From positions 3,593,830 to 3,657,829 of the forward strand of contig JAINUG010000047.1 in assembly GCA_029706075.1 (NCBI GenBank): a DNA stretch of 64,000 nt, read 5' to 3'. Below the pieces are notes generated by a model. It saw only the letters and a list, made by a program, of their open reading frames with translations. It did no database searches and was not told where the DNA came from. A program made the translations under genes and the position numbers. Shown piece by piece: positions 52,568 to 63,702 of this stretch. Numbering within the stretch: position 1 is the stretch's first letter; each line of letters begins with the position of its first letter. The DNA is from Aldrovandia affinis. Lineage: Eukaryota > Chordata > Actinopteri > Notacanthiformes > Halosauridae.

Positions 52568-53584
52568 TCAAAAGTAATTGGACAAACTAACATAATCATA
52601 AATTAAATTGTCATTTTTAATTTGTTTTAATACAAATCCTTTGCAGTCAATGACTGCCTGAAGTCTGGAACCCATAGACATCACCAGATGCTGGGTTTCT
52701 TCCCTGGTGATGCGCTGCCAGGCCTTTACTGCCGCTGTCTTCAGTTCCTGCTTGTTCTTGAGGCGTTTTGCCTTCAGTTTTGCCTTCAGCAAGTGAAATG
52801 CATGCTCAATTGGATTCAGGTCAAGTGACTGACTTGGCCATTGCAGAACATCTTTGCCTTAAAAAAGTATTGGGTTGCTTTTGCAGTATGCTTTGGGTCG
52901 TTGTCCATCTACACTGTGAAGCACCGTCCAATGAGTTTTGAAGCATTTGGCTGAATCTGAGCAGATAATATAGCCCTATATATACACTTCAGAATTCATC
53001 CTGCTGCATTTGTCAGCAGTCACATCATCAAAAACTACAAGGGAACCAGTTCCATTGGCAGCCATACATGCCCATGCCATAACACTACCTCCACCATGCT
53101 TCACAGATGAGGTGGTATGCATTTACATTTTAAGCATTTAGGAGGTGGTATGCTTTGGATCATGAGCAGTTCCTTCCCTTGTCCATACTCTTCTCTTCCC
53201 ATCATTCTGGCACAAGTTGATCTTTGTCTCATCTGTCCATAGGATGTTGTTCCAGAACTGTACAGGCTTTTTTAGATGTCTAATCTGGTCTTCCTGTTTT
53301 TGAGGCTTACCAATGGTTTACATCTTGTGGTAAACCCTCTGTATTTACTCTGGTAAAGTCTTCTCTTCATTGTTGACTTTGACACAGATACGCCTACCTC
53401 CTGAAGGGGGCCTTTTGGTGTTCCTGAGCTCACCAGTGCGTTCTTTCTTTTTAAGAATGTACCAAATAGCTATAAATAATTTGGCCACACCTAACGTTTT
53501 TGCTATCTCTCTGATGGGTTTGTTTTGATTTGTCAGCCTAATGATGGCGTGCTTCACTGGCAGTGACAGCTCTTTGGATTTCAT
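52568..53584 (-). pseudogene. Tc1 transposase, copy B
   Basis: It starts at the ATG at 53584 with the same N-terminus as copy A (KSKELSLPVKHAIIRLTN, REIAKTLGVAK). It then loses reading through two deletions and the LINE-tail insertion. The C-terminal part preserved here but missing in copy A includes the region around 52640-52800 (LKNKQELKTAAVKAWQ, QHLVMSMGSRLQAVI), the end of Tc1 transposases. It cannot encode an active enzyme. Confidence 0.8.
53121..53141 (-). mobile_element. 21-bp L2/SINE 3'-tail insertion with 12-bp target duplication
   Basis: The minus-strand insert ctaaatgcttaaaatgtaaat equals the last bases of the L2-like tail at 33645-33662. Both flanks read GAGGTGGTATGC (53109-53120 and 53142-53153), a motif present once at the same place in Tc1 copy A. 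Confidence 0.85.
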
Positions 53585-53922
53585 ATTGAGAGTTAACAGC
53601 AACAGATTCAAAATGCAAATGCCACACTTGAAATCAACTCTAATCAACTCTAGACCTTTTATCTGCTTACTTGTAAATGAAATAATGAGGGAATAACACA
53701 TACCTGGCCATGGAACAGCTGAGCAGCCAATTGCCCAATTACTTTTGGTCCCTTAAAAAGGGGGGGACCACATATAAAAAATGCTGTAATTCCTAAACCA
53801 TTCACCCAATTTGGATGTAAATGTCCTCAAATTAAAGCTGAAAGTCTACACTTCAATATGCTGTGGACAGCTAAAATAACAATAACTTTGTCAATGTCCA
53901 AATATTTATGGACCTGACTGTG

Positions 53923-53930
<8 letters not shown>

Positions 53931-53956
<26 letters not shown>
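53931..53956. repeat. (TA)n microsatellite
   Basis: A TA run at the junction of two Tc1 elements, consistent with Tc1 preference for TA targets. Confidence 0.9.
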
Positions 53957-53957
<1 letters not shown>

Positions 53958-53960
<3 letters not shown>

Positions 53961-54335
53961 GTACCAGTCAAAAGTTTGAGTACAAATTCCATTTGGATTA
54001 CGGCTAATCGGGCACTCCTTCATTCTTCAGCAAGATAACAACCCTAAACATACCTTGCAGAAGTGTACAAACTATCTGGTGAAGGAGGAATGTGAAGGAC
54101 AACTCAAACTAATGACCTGGCCTGCCCAGTGTCTAGACCTCAATCCCATAGAACTTGGGACAGACTGGACAGAAGAGTCAAAGCAAAGAAACCAACAAGT
54201 GTCTCTGGGAATTGCTGCAGGAGAGCTGGGAAGACATGTCAGGTGATTTCCTGCTGAAACGTATTAACTGAATGGCCCGTGTTTGTGAGGCTGTTATCAC
54301 ACCAAAGGGTGGCTATTGAGTCCAAGATTCAATTT
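53958..54335 (+). mobile_element. Tc1/mariner deletion derivative, same family as 15717-16231
   Basis: The left end tacagtaccagtcaaaagtt matches the family terminal repeat. The body keeps the C-terminal transposase block (QDNNPKHT-like start, WPAQCLDLNPIE) and decays in frame. The right terminal repeat is missing; a different Tc1 element starts within 20 bp. Confidence 0.8.
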
Positions 54336-54353
54336 TCAATTCAATTTTTTATA

Positions 54354-55234
54354 TATACAGGTCTAGACAAAATAATAGAACATTTATAAACAATATATGA
54401 ATATGTATTAACTAATGGTTTGGCCATCAAAATAGCAACCAGAACTTGCCATAAAGGTTCAATGAGGCTTAGATCTTATGATTGGGGAGGCAATGGAAGG
54501 TGTTTGACTTCATCCTGGTATTCATGAAACTACCATTGAATCAGTTAGTAGTAGTGTGTATGGGGGTGTTATAGTCTTGGAATATGGCAACAATTTGAAG
54601 AAACAACATTTGCAACCTAGGGTGCACCTGGTCACCTAAAGTGGCTTCATATTCCTTGGCCGTAATTCTACCATGCAGAGTAATAATCAAACACAATGAT
54701 TCCCAGAAGATGGCCTATATCATAACAGATTCACTACCATGTTCAACAGTTGGGAACAGCAAATATGGGTTGAAGGCTTCTTTTGACTTTCTCCAAACAT
54801 AAGCCTGTCCAGATGTAGGACAGAGAGTAAAATAATTTTGTGCTCATTACACCAGGTCATGTGCTGTTGTGCAAACACCATTGCTACAAGCGTTTTCCAT
54901 ATGGCAGCCCTACCACAGTTTTTCCTTGTTTGGCATGTTCCATCATGATTTTCAACACTGTTCCCCTTGAGATATTAAGTAATATTAATTTAATTTAATT
55001 TAATAATTTATAAATGAGCATTTTTTCCCCCTTGACACATTAAATAATGTAAATTCACATATTAAAGTGTTTAAAGTGTTTCACAATGTATTTTATAGCA
55101 GAAACATATTGGTAATATAGTATATTAGTATTGTCATTAATACGAAACATGTGTGTAGACTTCTTTGTAATTGCAATGTAGTTACTGCAAAATACTTCCA
55201 TTTGGTGTTTCCATTATTTTTTCTACCCCTGCAC

Positions 55235-55239
<5 letters not shown>
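54354..55239 (-). mobile_element. Tc1/mariner element, heavily decayed
   Basis: The left end TACAGGTCTAGACAAAATAA and the complement at 55209-55239 (tacacgtgcaggggtagaaa) are similar terminal repeats. Between them, minus-strand transposase blocks are only faintly readable, with the antisense of the region around 54830-54900 (attacaccaggtcatgtgct) typical of fish Tc1 copies. No usable frame remains. Confidence 0.6.
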
Positions 55240-55313
<74 letters not shown>

Positions 55314-55342
55314 AAGAAAAGAGGGAGAGGAGAGAGAGCAGC
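55237..55342. repeat. compound (TA)n(GA)n microsatellite
   Basis: About 15 TA units run into about 35 GA units with late interruptions, directly at the end of the preceding Tc1 element. Confidence 0.95.
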
Positions 55343-56453
55343 CATTTTTATTTATTTCCCAATTTGGTATGCCCAGTCATAACCATAGGCCTGTCCCTTT
55401 GCTGCAATGTCTTCTGATACTTTGAGAGGGGACACACCAGCACAAGCATCCTCTGAAGTCTTTGTAGCCTTATTTTCACTCTGCAATCCACCAGCTGAGC
55501 CTATCAAGTGTCCAGTGGAGTTATGTGCAATGCTATGGAAAGTTGTTTGTTCACCCTGTGGCATTTCCGGTCATAATTTGGCTCTGTTACAGATAGGATT
55601 TGTGTTATCCAGTATCAGAGAGAATCTGTGAGCTTTTTGTGCTTTGTAACTGAACTGCTGCTTTGTATTGACTGTGACTCCTCCCCATGAACTTTTTACC
55701 CCCTTAATTCCTCTATGCAGGGATTCCCAAATGTTTTAAAAATGGGCCATTTACAAACTTGTACTCAGCTTCCTGGGCCAGAGGATGCAATCCTTCTCTT
55801 GGTGTGTGTCACAGGCTGTCGAGTGGCCTGGAACTCCAAGTGGGGAAACCACACCAATTTTCTAAGTCACTGTAGCCAAACATAGCTGATTATTTATTTA
55901 AAGGTCACATACAGTGTTACATTAAAATTGGTAGTATGTACATTGGCTGGGCCTTGCAAGAGGTAACCAGCCCCACATTACCCTTCCTGGGCATTACTAC
56001 ACACCAGACCTTTATACTTCCTCCCCAGCCAATGACAAGCTGACACATGTGTAGTCATACCCCTTCAGGTAGGAGGACACAGGTTAACAGAATAATGGGG
56101 GATTGCCAATTACTGATGTGAAGGCATGACTAATAGCTAACTATTGCAAATTGTATGGAGAATGACTGAAGTTTGGGTATACCCTTTGAAATACAGTATG
56201 TGCCTCCCACACCTTAATTATAAATTATTCAGCATAATTAATCATATTAAACCAGCACCACAATACATCCCATGTTACATACTACCTTAACATACCCATC
56301 ACTTCCTTTATTAATGTACCCACATGTCCCACTTGCCATACAGCAACTCACAGCTTTTCAAGCTCTAAACAGTAACACAATGTTTGTAAACATCTTAATT
56401 CATTCAGCAACAGTGTGAGCTTTTCTTTGTTTTATTTTCTGTTCTCTATTCTC
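55343..56453. other. intergenic, no gene
   Basis: No gene or repeat family is recognised. Short open frames have no motif. Confidence 0.45.
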
Positions 56454-56620
56454 CTAGTGCATACAGTCATTACAAATCACGTGTTTGGCGTTGTGCTCAC
56501 TGCACACTGGCCTGGTGCACTTTTTACAGCAACACCTTGTTTTACAATCAGTAGCAGTTGGGCAGAGCTTACACCTCTTTCTCTTCCTTCGGCCCTGTCT
56601 GGTGTTCTCCTCTTGTGACA
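56454..56620 (-). pseudogene. piggyBac transposase C-terminal Cys-rich domain
   Basis: The minus-strand frame reads RRKRKRCKLCPTATDC, KTRCCCKKCTRPVCSEH and CNDCMH before a TAG at 56454-56456. The CxxC, CCxxC, CxxH and CxxC spacing is that of the zinc-binding domain closing piggyBac transposases (family knowledge). A TGA precedes it and no catalytic DDD core is visible, so this is an isolated 3' fragment. Palindromic gggtccatttggacc motifs at about 56685 and 56870 may be further parts of the element. Confidence 0.65.
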
Positions 56621-59600
56621 AGGGTCAAAGGTTCCAATATTCATTAGTGACATGTTGTGTAGATTCCATAGGAAATTAATACGGGTCCATTTGGATCCAT
56701 GTTGTGCATTTTAGGGGTAATCATACAAAAACACTTTATTTTAAAAGTAAAAACTAAAATAAAAATAATGGTATTTGAACATAAAAAACGAATAAATTGA
56801 GGATGTCCTAGCATCCTAAATGAACTAATTAATTCATTTTAAAAATACAGAAGAAAAAAAACTTGCCTGGGTCCATTTGGACCCATGATGTGCATTCTAC
56901 GGTTAAGAGTACACGTACATACATGTGCAGAGTATATCGATTGGTAAGCAGCAACGGGATACACTCAGATTTTTAAATCAGTGGTCAATCAATCATCTGA
57001 CTCCACTTTTTCAGGTGCAATAATACATTATTTGGAAATTGACTGAATTTGTGTGGAAATAAAACCCTTCTATAGTTTAATCCCTTGTTATTTTTCTTCC
57101 TGTTGTTATTCAGCTGTGGTGAAGATTTTAATAAAGCCGTATTACCTACAAACCTAAAAAGATGTTTTCTTCCAATTTAACTTACAGTAAGTGCCTTTTG
57201 TGAGAGAAATAAGCTGTATTTGCAGTGTGCCTTGTTTTCCCCTGTCAGTACATCATTCCCTAAATATTTTCTATTCATTAGGCCTGATCGATGTCTTTGT
57301 GGGGAAGCTCGTCTCCAGGAGTTAGCTTCACAGAAAGTAAATGATGCCAACCCTCATTTGTCAACAAGGCTCAAGAACATTTATTTAGTTTTTGTATGGT
57401 TTATTTTCTTCTTGTTGTGTGAGAGCTCTCTGAAGGGAATTATTATTTGGAAGCAATATTAAAAACATAATGAAATTAGCAAGCTAGCACTGGCGCTAGT
57501 ATATAATATAAGATCTAATTTTTTTGATAGAATGTATTTTCAGAGGTTAGCAAGCAAGTTAAGTCAAATGTGGTCTATAGGTTTTTGTCTTATTAAACAT
57601 TTTATTCTTGCAGTCACAATGTTATGGTTTTGAAAAAGGACGGCTTACGTGAATGCTATCTGCTTTTGATTCTGTAGAATAATCATTGAGTGATACAGAT
57701 TATGGGGACTGTGCTTGCACAACAAGATGAGTTGCTTCCACTCCGTAGAGCACTTGAGACATGAGAGTAACTTCAGGGCACATGTTACAGAGAGAAATTG
57801 AATTTGTTCTGAAAAGTACCAATTAACCAAACCACAACCCAAAAATGGAAGAGTTGCCAAGGAAATCCATGGCCTCACTATAACAAGGATCCATGAATCA
57901 TGTATGCAATCATGAATAAACAAAAACATCTGAGTACATGCAGTGTAAGAAATGTGTTCGAATAAACTTGATTAAATAACCTCCATGGGACATATACTGC
58001 TGCTCTTAAGTTCTCAGAAATGATTGATAATTATTGACGGTTTTGATTTAGCTACTTCACATAATAGCAATCGAGTGTTTCCTTTAGAGTGATTATTTTA
58101 TTCCTGTAGACATTCAAATGCTAATAAGGAAAATGTTTGGCCTTGTTGCATGGCTAGTGATAAAATCCTCAGACCAGCCACACAGTAACGGCTTCTCCAG
58201 TTTGCTTGTACTGTCTCTACCAGACGGAGAAGATAAGAACGGCAAACATGGACACAAGGGCAGCTGGAGGGGGTTTGTGTGTGGGTGGGTAGGAGTGGGG
58301 TATTGTGGCTGTTTGTGCAGCAAAACTCCATGGCTGACAACAGGAGATAGGGGAGGCAAGATAGAGATGCAAACAGAAAGAGGAGGGGGGACTGCTTACT
58401 GTAATGAATGTCTTTCACCTTTCAGAGACTCCCAAAATATGTATCCATTAAAGCAGAACCACACTGCAAGGAATATTCTAAATAAAATATATCATGATAT
58501 ATAACAAAATATTGCATATGCTTATTTGTTCCTTTCATTACAAAGCTTTGGCAGTATACAATAAATGAGACTGCAAGTAAAGAAAGCATATCATTATAAT
58601 AAAAATAATATATATAATTATTAGGTACAGTATTGCAAAACATTACATGGCATGTTCATAATCCCAAACGTATTGTCATTGAATTAGATTATTGGTATAC
58701 TATAGTTCCTGAACAAGAGCCACAATTAAATAAATAAATAAATAAGCATTGTGGTACTGAGCATTTCAACATTAATTTAATTGTAGAAGAGACTGGTGTT
58801 GGTGGGCACAGTGTTGGTTGTCACAGTACTCAAAAGTATTAAATAATTCAAATATACTTGTATATATTATATGCTATATATATCATGTGCTTCGTGTGTG
58901 TTTTATTTACTATGATAAGTAATTCAAGGCAAAATGCATTTAAGATTTTATAAATTTTCTGTTAATTTTGTGAAAAGTTGCCCCTTATCATGTGACAATC
59001 AATGCTAGCATGAGACAGATTGTTACATGAGACCTCTCAGTTCAAACATTTAAGATTGTATTTTGAATGCTGTTATATTCGTATAAAAACAAGCAATGTT
59101 AAACATTATAAAATCAGTGCACTATGTGTTCCCTTTCATTTAACAAGAAACAGAAACTTGCAGGATGTAATGAGGCTAAAGTATGGAACAAAGAATACAA
59201 ATTGTGACAACCATTCCGGGTCTCCCTAATGTAATTATTTCTGCTCTTGAAATTTCTTTACTGGCATAGCTAAACACAAATATTTTTCTTCTGTCACTTT
59301 AGAATTAATTATAAGTCGTATGCATTTGAACAGATTCAAAATCTGTTTCCATGCATAGCAGATTGTTAGCCTTTTGCCCCAAAAGTGCCAAACTTGGTTT
59401 AAAGTGTTCAGTCACAAAATAAAAAACAATGGGCAGCCAAAAGTGCAACCAATAGCATATCATCCTGTATTTTTTATTTTCTAATGAAGACTTCAAACCA
59501 CAACATTTCAGGAGGGAAAGAGAAAAAAACATCAGTTTGTTTAATTCAATCAGCATGCATGAATTGGCTTGATATTAATTTCATTTAAGGGGAAGATCAA

Positions 59601-60064
59601 AAGAAAAACAGCTAGAAAGATGTCAGAGGAAATATCCATGAATGTACTATAGGTGCCTAATCCCATTAGCAAGATTATTTTTCTTAGTGAGAAATGATTG
59701 CATTTTGAACCTTTAAAGAAATATTGTGGATGAGGCTGGATAAGGCTAAGATTCTTTGGAGAATTTTGGAGAGCCATCAAATAAAAATATGGATCTATTT
59801 CAAGTGGATGTAGCTTCAGGAACGTTGGATGTTTGCCTGCTTTTTCCTGCTTGGGCGATCTTCGCGTGCGACCATGTTCGCACGGTGAATAACCATCCCG
59901 GCAAGTCTCATTAACCCTGGAACTGATGAGATTACACTTCCATTCAATCCGCTGTGTGTATTAGTTGCATCTCACACTCACAATATAACGACTTAACTGC
60001 TTGAAATGACAGCAACAAAATGGGCACTCTCAGTCAGACCTCTTGCAGCGGCATGATCCTCTTG
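56621..60064. other. intergenic, no gene recognised
   Basis: About 3.4 kb of AT-rich sequence. Two copies of a motif like gggtccatttgga(t/c)ccatg lie about 185 bp apart near 56685 and 56870. An (AAAT)n run lies at about 58727-58744. No coding family is recognised. Confidence 0.4.
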
Positions 60065-60382
60065 TTTTTTGTTTGTTTCAGATTTGTTACATTTTGTTAC
60101 ATTTTTCTCTCAATTTAGTGGCCAATTATACCCTCTATTTATTTCGATTTACCCTCCCCCATTTGCCCCCCACCTCCTTCGAGACTGGACTCGCCCAACT
60201 ATGTTTGCCACATTGCCTTACTACCCCCTCCCTCTGGGGCGGACAGCCAATTGCCACCCCCTAGTGGCACTTTCACTCCACTGCGGACTGACGCAGTCAG
60301 GTTCCCAACAGCTGCTGCAGTGGGCAACTTGCCTCCCAGTCAGATGCTCTTACTGCTACATCACCCGAGAGGCCCTCTTCTG
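60065..60382 (-). repeat. tRNA-derived SINE, copy 1
   Basis: On the minus strand the head reads gggtgatgtagcagtaagag (box A-like) and continues ctgactgggaggcaag. The tail on the plus strand shows taccctctatttatttcgat and ttaccctcccccatttgccc. The same tail recurs at 62640-62705 and, more diverged, at 60780-60840. Confidence 0.65.
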
Positions 60383-60422
60383 TGTTCTTACGGCTGATAT
60401 TTTGTTCCAATTTTCCTCTTAG

Positions 60423-60583
60423 GCCAGGTCCATTTCTAGCCTTTGTGGGGCCCTAAGCAAAATCCTCTTCGGGGACCCGCTTTACCTATTTATTTTATGA
60501 CATATCGGATGCTCACAGGGGCTTCCTTGTGGCTGGGGGCCCTAAATTGCTGCTTATACCGCTTATAGCAAGAACAGCCCTGC
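60423..60583. repeat. short hAT-like MITE
   Basis: The left part CAGGTCCATTTCTAGCC with GGGGCCCTAAGC and the right part ggggccctaaattgctgc ... acagccctg have the GGGGCCCT motif typical of fish hAT ends. The terminal match is only partial. Confidence 0.35.
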
Positions 60584-60769
60584 TTACGCCTACACATTTT
60601 TTTTTATTGATGCCATGAATATGGTCATACCATATCCTCATTTTGTGCAAAGTGGCCAATGAAATGAGCAAAAAACATTCATAACAGGAATCAACACTGT
60701 TCATTTTATATTTTGCTTTCTATGTCCACCTTCTCTGTTACATAACCACATTTTATATATTTTTTGCTT

Positions 60770-61050
60770 TGTTTCAGATTTCATCCTAATTTGGTGACTA
60801 ATTGTACCATCTATTGATTCAATTCCCACCCCCCAAGAGCCTGCCACCTGTAACTCTGGGACCAGCAGTGACGAGGGTGAGCAAACCTTCAAGACAGACT
60901 CCGCCAAGCTGTCGACCATGATTCCGATACACGCAGGAAAGCTTTCTGTGCCTGCAGCTAGCCAGGGCCAGGCTGGCGCAGTCAGGTATCGAGGCCTGAC
61001 CGCAGTGGGAAACCTGCACTGTACCTTTACTGGTTGTGCTACCCGGGGGA
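60770..61050 (-). repeat. tRNA-derived SINE, copy 2 (diverged)
   Basis: The minus-strand head gggtagcacaaccagtaaag has a box A-like TAGC start, and the body includes ctgcggtcaggcctcg. The tail region (ggtgactaattgtaccatct, plus strand) matches copy 1. Confidence 0.5.
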
Positions 61051-62017
61051 CCCCGAAACATTTTAACTAGAGAGGCATTTGTTGTAGCCAGTATGATAAC
61101 CATTTCTGTTTTAAGACCATTTTCTGACCAAATCATACATCAGAAGTAGAATGTAGAACAGTTTAATGACCTGAGAGAACAGACATTAAGACATTGATGT
61201 TCTGTATGCCAGCAGGCTAAAGATCCAATAAAATGTTTCTCATTGTGTCAATTATAGGTCATTGTACTGTCAGGTTATAGTAGTACTGAACGGTCTTCAG
61301 AAATACTGTCCCCTTCTGAAAATATTTTGACATGCAGTTCATTTTTATTAAAAAGAGATTTTATACAAATAAATATATAGGTAAACATTGAATGTTATTT
61401 TTACACATTACAGTGAATATATTTCCCTTCCTTTGTAGGAATCGGGAGGCATTTTGTATACATATGCAACTCTTGAACATCTCAGACAGCAGGGCAAAGA
61501 TCCAATGAAGACAAAATAAATGTGACATGTAACAAAATAAATATTGATATACAGTATGTTTCAATTTACTTTGAAAGTATCCTCATCCAAGGATTGCATA
61601 AATACTGTAGATATATATTATCGGTTTTCTCAGATTCGCAGCTTTAAATCCAAGTATACAATGTTTCAATGGCTGCTGAATCTGGTTTTATTTTACATTT
61701 ATATATCCCAGAATAAGCAAACAAATTAATATATAACCAGTGCCCAATACACCAATTACTATTTCATTGCATTTACTTTAATCACGGATTCCATTTACAT
61801 GGTAAGAAATAATAGCCAAAGAAATTATGTAAAAGTCTGCCAATGACAAAAGAAAAAGACAAGATACAATACACCACGTGTTCTAAGGGGGAAAGTGTTT
61901 AAAATGGGCAATTATTTAAAATGTACATGTCACAACAACAACAAATTGGTATTTTGCTGCATTAGTCACCTCTATGGAATTCAGTATCTCTCTTATTGAG
62001 GCAGAAGGCTCAAGGAT
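61051..62017 (-). other. crhbp 3' flank, probable 3' UTR
   Basis: The sequence follows the crhbp stop codon on the minus strand. Minus-strand AATAAA hexamers lie at 61687-61692 and 61344-61349; either could serve as the polyadenylation signal. No other gene is recognised. Confidence 0.5.
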
Positions 62018-62172
62018 TCATTCAATGAAACAGAAATCCTCCACATTGTTTCCTTTGATTTTCTGAAGTTCACGGCGGTCCAGTGGGCGGTACTGAAAAG
62101 TGACACGGTTGATGAATTTCCCACTGGAAACCATCCTCATTACAGTGTTATCACATCCGACCTTCATCTGGG
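62018..62172 (-). CDS. crhbp: crhbp terminal exon
   Basis: Two bases complete an Ala codon, then QMKVGCDNTVMRMVSSGK and VTFQYRPLDRREL lead to VEDFCFIE and a TGA. Human CRHBP has QMKVGCDNTVVRMVSSGK and a C-terminus GEFCLSGL. Acceptor GCTTTCAG. Fifty sense codons plus stop. Confidence 0.95.
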
Positions 62173-63607
62173 CTGAAAGCAAACAGAGATGCACATGGAA
62201 TGAGGGCCAAGAGGTGACCTCAACAAAATATATCTGGCTCACTGCTGGCCTCAACTCATGTACTGGTTTCGAGCAGTTTTTTAACATTAAAGAAATGTAA
62301 AAAGTCATGGAGAAATAAGTTTAGTCTGGTTGGACATGAAAATATCTAACCATTTTCTAAGTTCAATCTTTGTGTAAATATTAGCCCAAACAGGTGATAA
62401 TGGGGATCCTTGTTTTAATTTTTAACCTGACAGAGACCGTGATACCCACCAGGAGCATTTAGGGAATAGCAGAGGTCGGCAATAGGAAACATCTTGGAGG
62501 GTCAACCCCATTGCCCCCAAGTAGCTCCACAAAGTCTCCTGCCCCTCCACACCCAGGAATTGACCTCTACGGAGGAGAGAGAAGAACCAGTTACCCAGAA
62601 TACACCAATAGGCAATATTTTTGACTGCTTTTTTGGGGTTTCAATTTTTCCCCATTTTTCTCCCAATTTTACCCTCTGTTTATTTTGATTTGCCCTCCCC
62701 CATAAACTCGTCGCCTGTCCTCTGGGTTAAGCTAATTACCAGAGGCCAGCAATCCTCAGTCATTTTTTGAACCGCAACCGCAATAGGCAGCTCAAACACT
62801 CGCAAAGCACCTGTCAATGTGAGTGCATTAGACCGCTACGCTATCCGAGGCCCCCAATACTTTGTTTTTAATTAAACACAAAAAACATTACTTTGCATTT
62901 TACTCAATGGTGTCTTTTACACTGTCACCGATGACCCCACAACCTTTTTGCCAAGATTGGTGCGATTTCTGCCACATCACTTGCTGAATGTTTCATGAGC
63001 ACAAGCCTTCAATAACAAACTTATTTTCCAGTTGTTACATAACAGAATAAGTCCAAGATAATATATTAAATACAGATCAATATTTGATTAACAGTTAGAC
63101 ATCTGAATCTGGGAAAGTCAAATAGTTTAGTTAAGCATGAAAAACATGGTGGTGACACCAGACACCCTTATTCAGGGATTATATTCAAATACTGCCATTT
63201 ACATTGGATATAAGATACATTTAAACAATTCTTTCAGTATAATATGCAATTGTACCTTTCAAAATAATTATCTGCTCAAACCAACCCAGGATTTGACAGT
63301 ATAAATTCTATTCACAAGTCCAATGGCCTTCCTTTGCCAACGCCAAGTTTACGACTAACTCAATATTAGTCTGTCCTTTTCTTGAGCAGAAGCTGACTAC
63401 ATTGAGCCATCTCAGAAACACATGTTAACGGTTAATCCCTGCTGAGCCTGACCTTCACGGGGGCATCGTTGGAATCCAGGTGCCCCAAGCTGAGCTCCTC
63501 GATCTCGATCTCCACCGGATATATGATGGAGAAGCTGCAGTTTGTGTGCTGATGAGGGATCACCATGGTGAAGCTGCCTTCCTGGGTCTGCGAGATGATG
63601 TTGCAGG
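62018..63607 (-). CDS. crhbp: crhbp, corticotropin-releasing hormone-binding protein, last three exons
   Basis: CRHBP is a secreted glycoprotein that binds CRH and urocortins and limits their action on receptors (family knowledge). Three minus-strand exons (63453-63607, 62450-62566, 62018-62172) match the last three of the seven exons of vertebrate CRHBP in order, splice phase and sequence. Earlier exons lie right of the window. The middle exon is one base shorter than the phase requires and contains a frameshift. If real, the protein would end about 14 residues later and lose the last three conserved cysteines; if a base-call error, the gene is intact. A SINE lies in the intron between the first two exons. 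The neighbour pde8b has the same orientation, as in human 5q13. Confidence 0.93.
62450..62566 (-). CDS. crhbp: crhbp penultimate exon, 1-bp frameshift
   Basis: The acceptor is CCTCCGTAG and the donor CCTG|GTGGGT. The first 23 codons read RSIPGCGGAGDFVELLGGNG and then VDP, matching the human GCEGIGDFVELLGG region. After the Pro codon the frame is lost: the expected continuation (KMFPIADLCYSLNAP) is present one base out of frame. The exon has 117 nt, where 118 would keep the phase of both neighbours. The shifted frame stops at TAA 62459-62461. The missing base lies at about 62496-62502, next to a GGG run. Confidence 0.9.
62625..62855 (-). repeat. tRNA-derived SINE, copy 3, in a crhbp intron
   Basis: The minus-strand head ggcctcggatagcgtagcgg has a near-perfect box A (TAGCGTAGCGG) and runs to tctaatgcactc. 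The tail (plus strand taccctctgtttattttgat, ttgccctcccccataaac) is shared with copy 1. It lies between the last two introns' flanking exons, in the same strand as crhbp. Confidence 0.7.
62856..63452. other. crhbp intron, no further feature
   Basis: AT-rich intron between the SINE and the upstream exon; nothing else is recognised. Confidence 0.5.
63453..63607 (-). CDS. crhbp: crhbp antepenultimate exon
   Basis: Two bases complete a Pro codon, then 51 codons beginning CNIISQTQEGSFTMVIPHQH and continuing TNCSFSIIYPVEIEIEELSL, ending DAPVK. Human CRHBP reads CNVISQTPNGKFTLVVPHQH and NCSFSIIYPVVIKISDLTLG. The N-C-S sequon is conserved as a possible N-glycosylation site. Acceptor TTTTTCCAG, donor AAG|GTCAGG, which is a weak site. 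Confidence 0.95.
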
Positions 63608-63702
63608 CTGGAAAAAGACATACGTCATGGTGAAGGTATCGCATCATGGTTGTTCACAATTGATGGTAATTTATGACATTATTAATAGCTTAAAATGCTG
63701 AG

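Larger units (their letters stand above)
52432..53924 (-). mobile_element. Tc1/mariner copy B, both ends present, internally deleted
   Basis: The ends TACAGTCAGGTCCATAAGTA and the complement at 53900-53924 are the terminal repeats. Relative to copy A it lacks about 16 bp near 53278 and roughly 95 bp near 53405, and has gained a 21-bp LINE tail at 53121. It begins 7 bp after the solo LTR. Confidence 0.88.
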
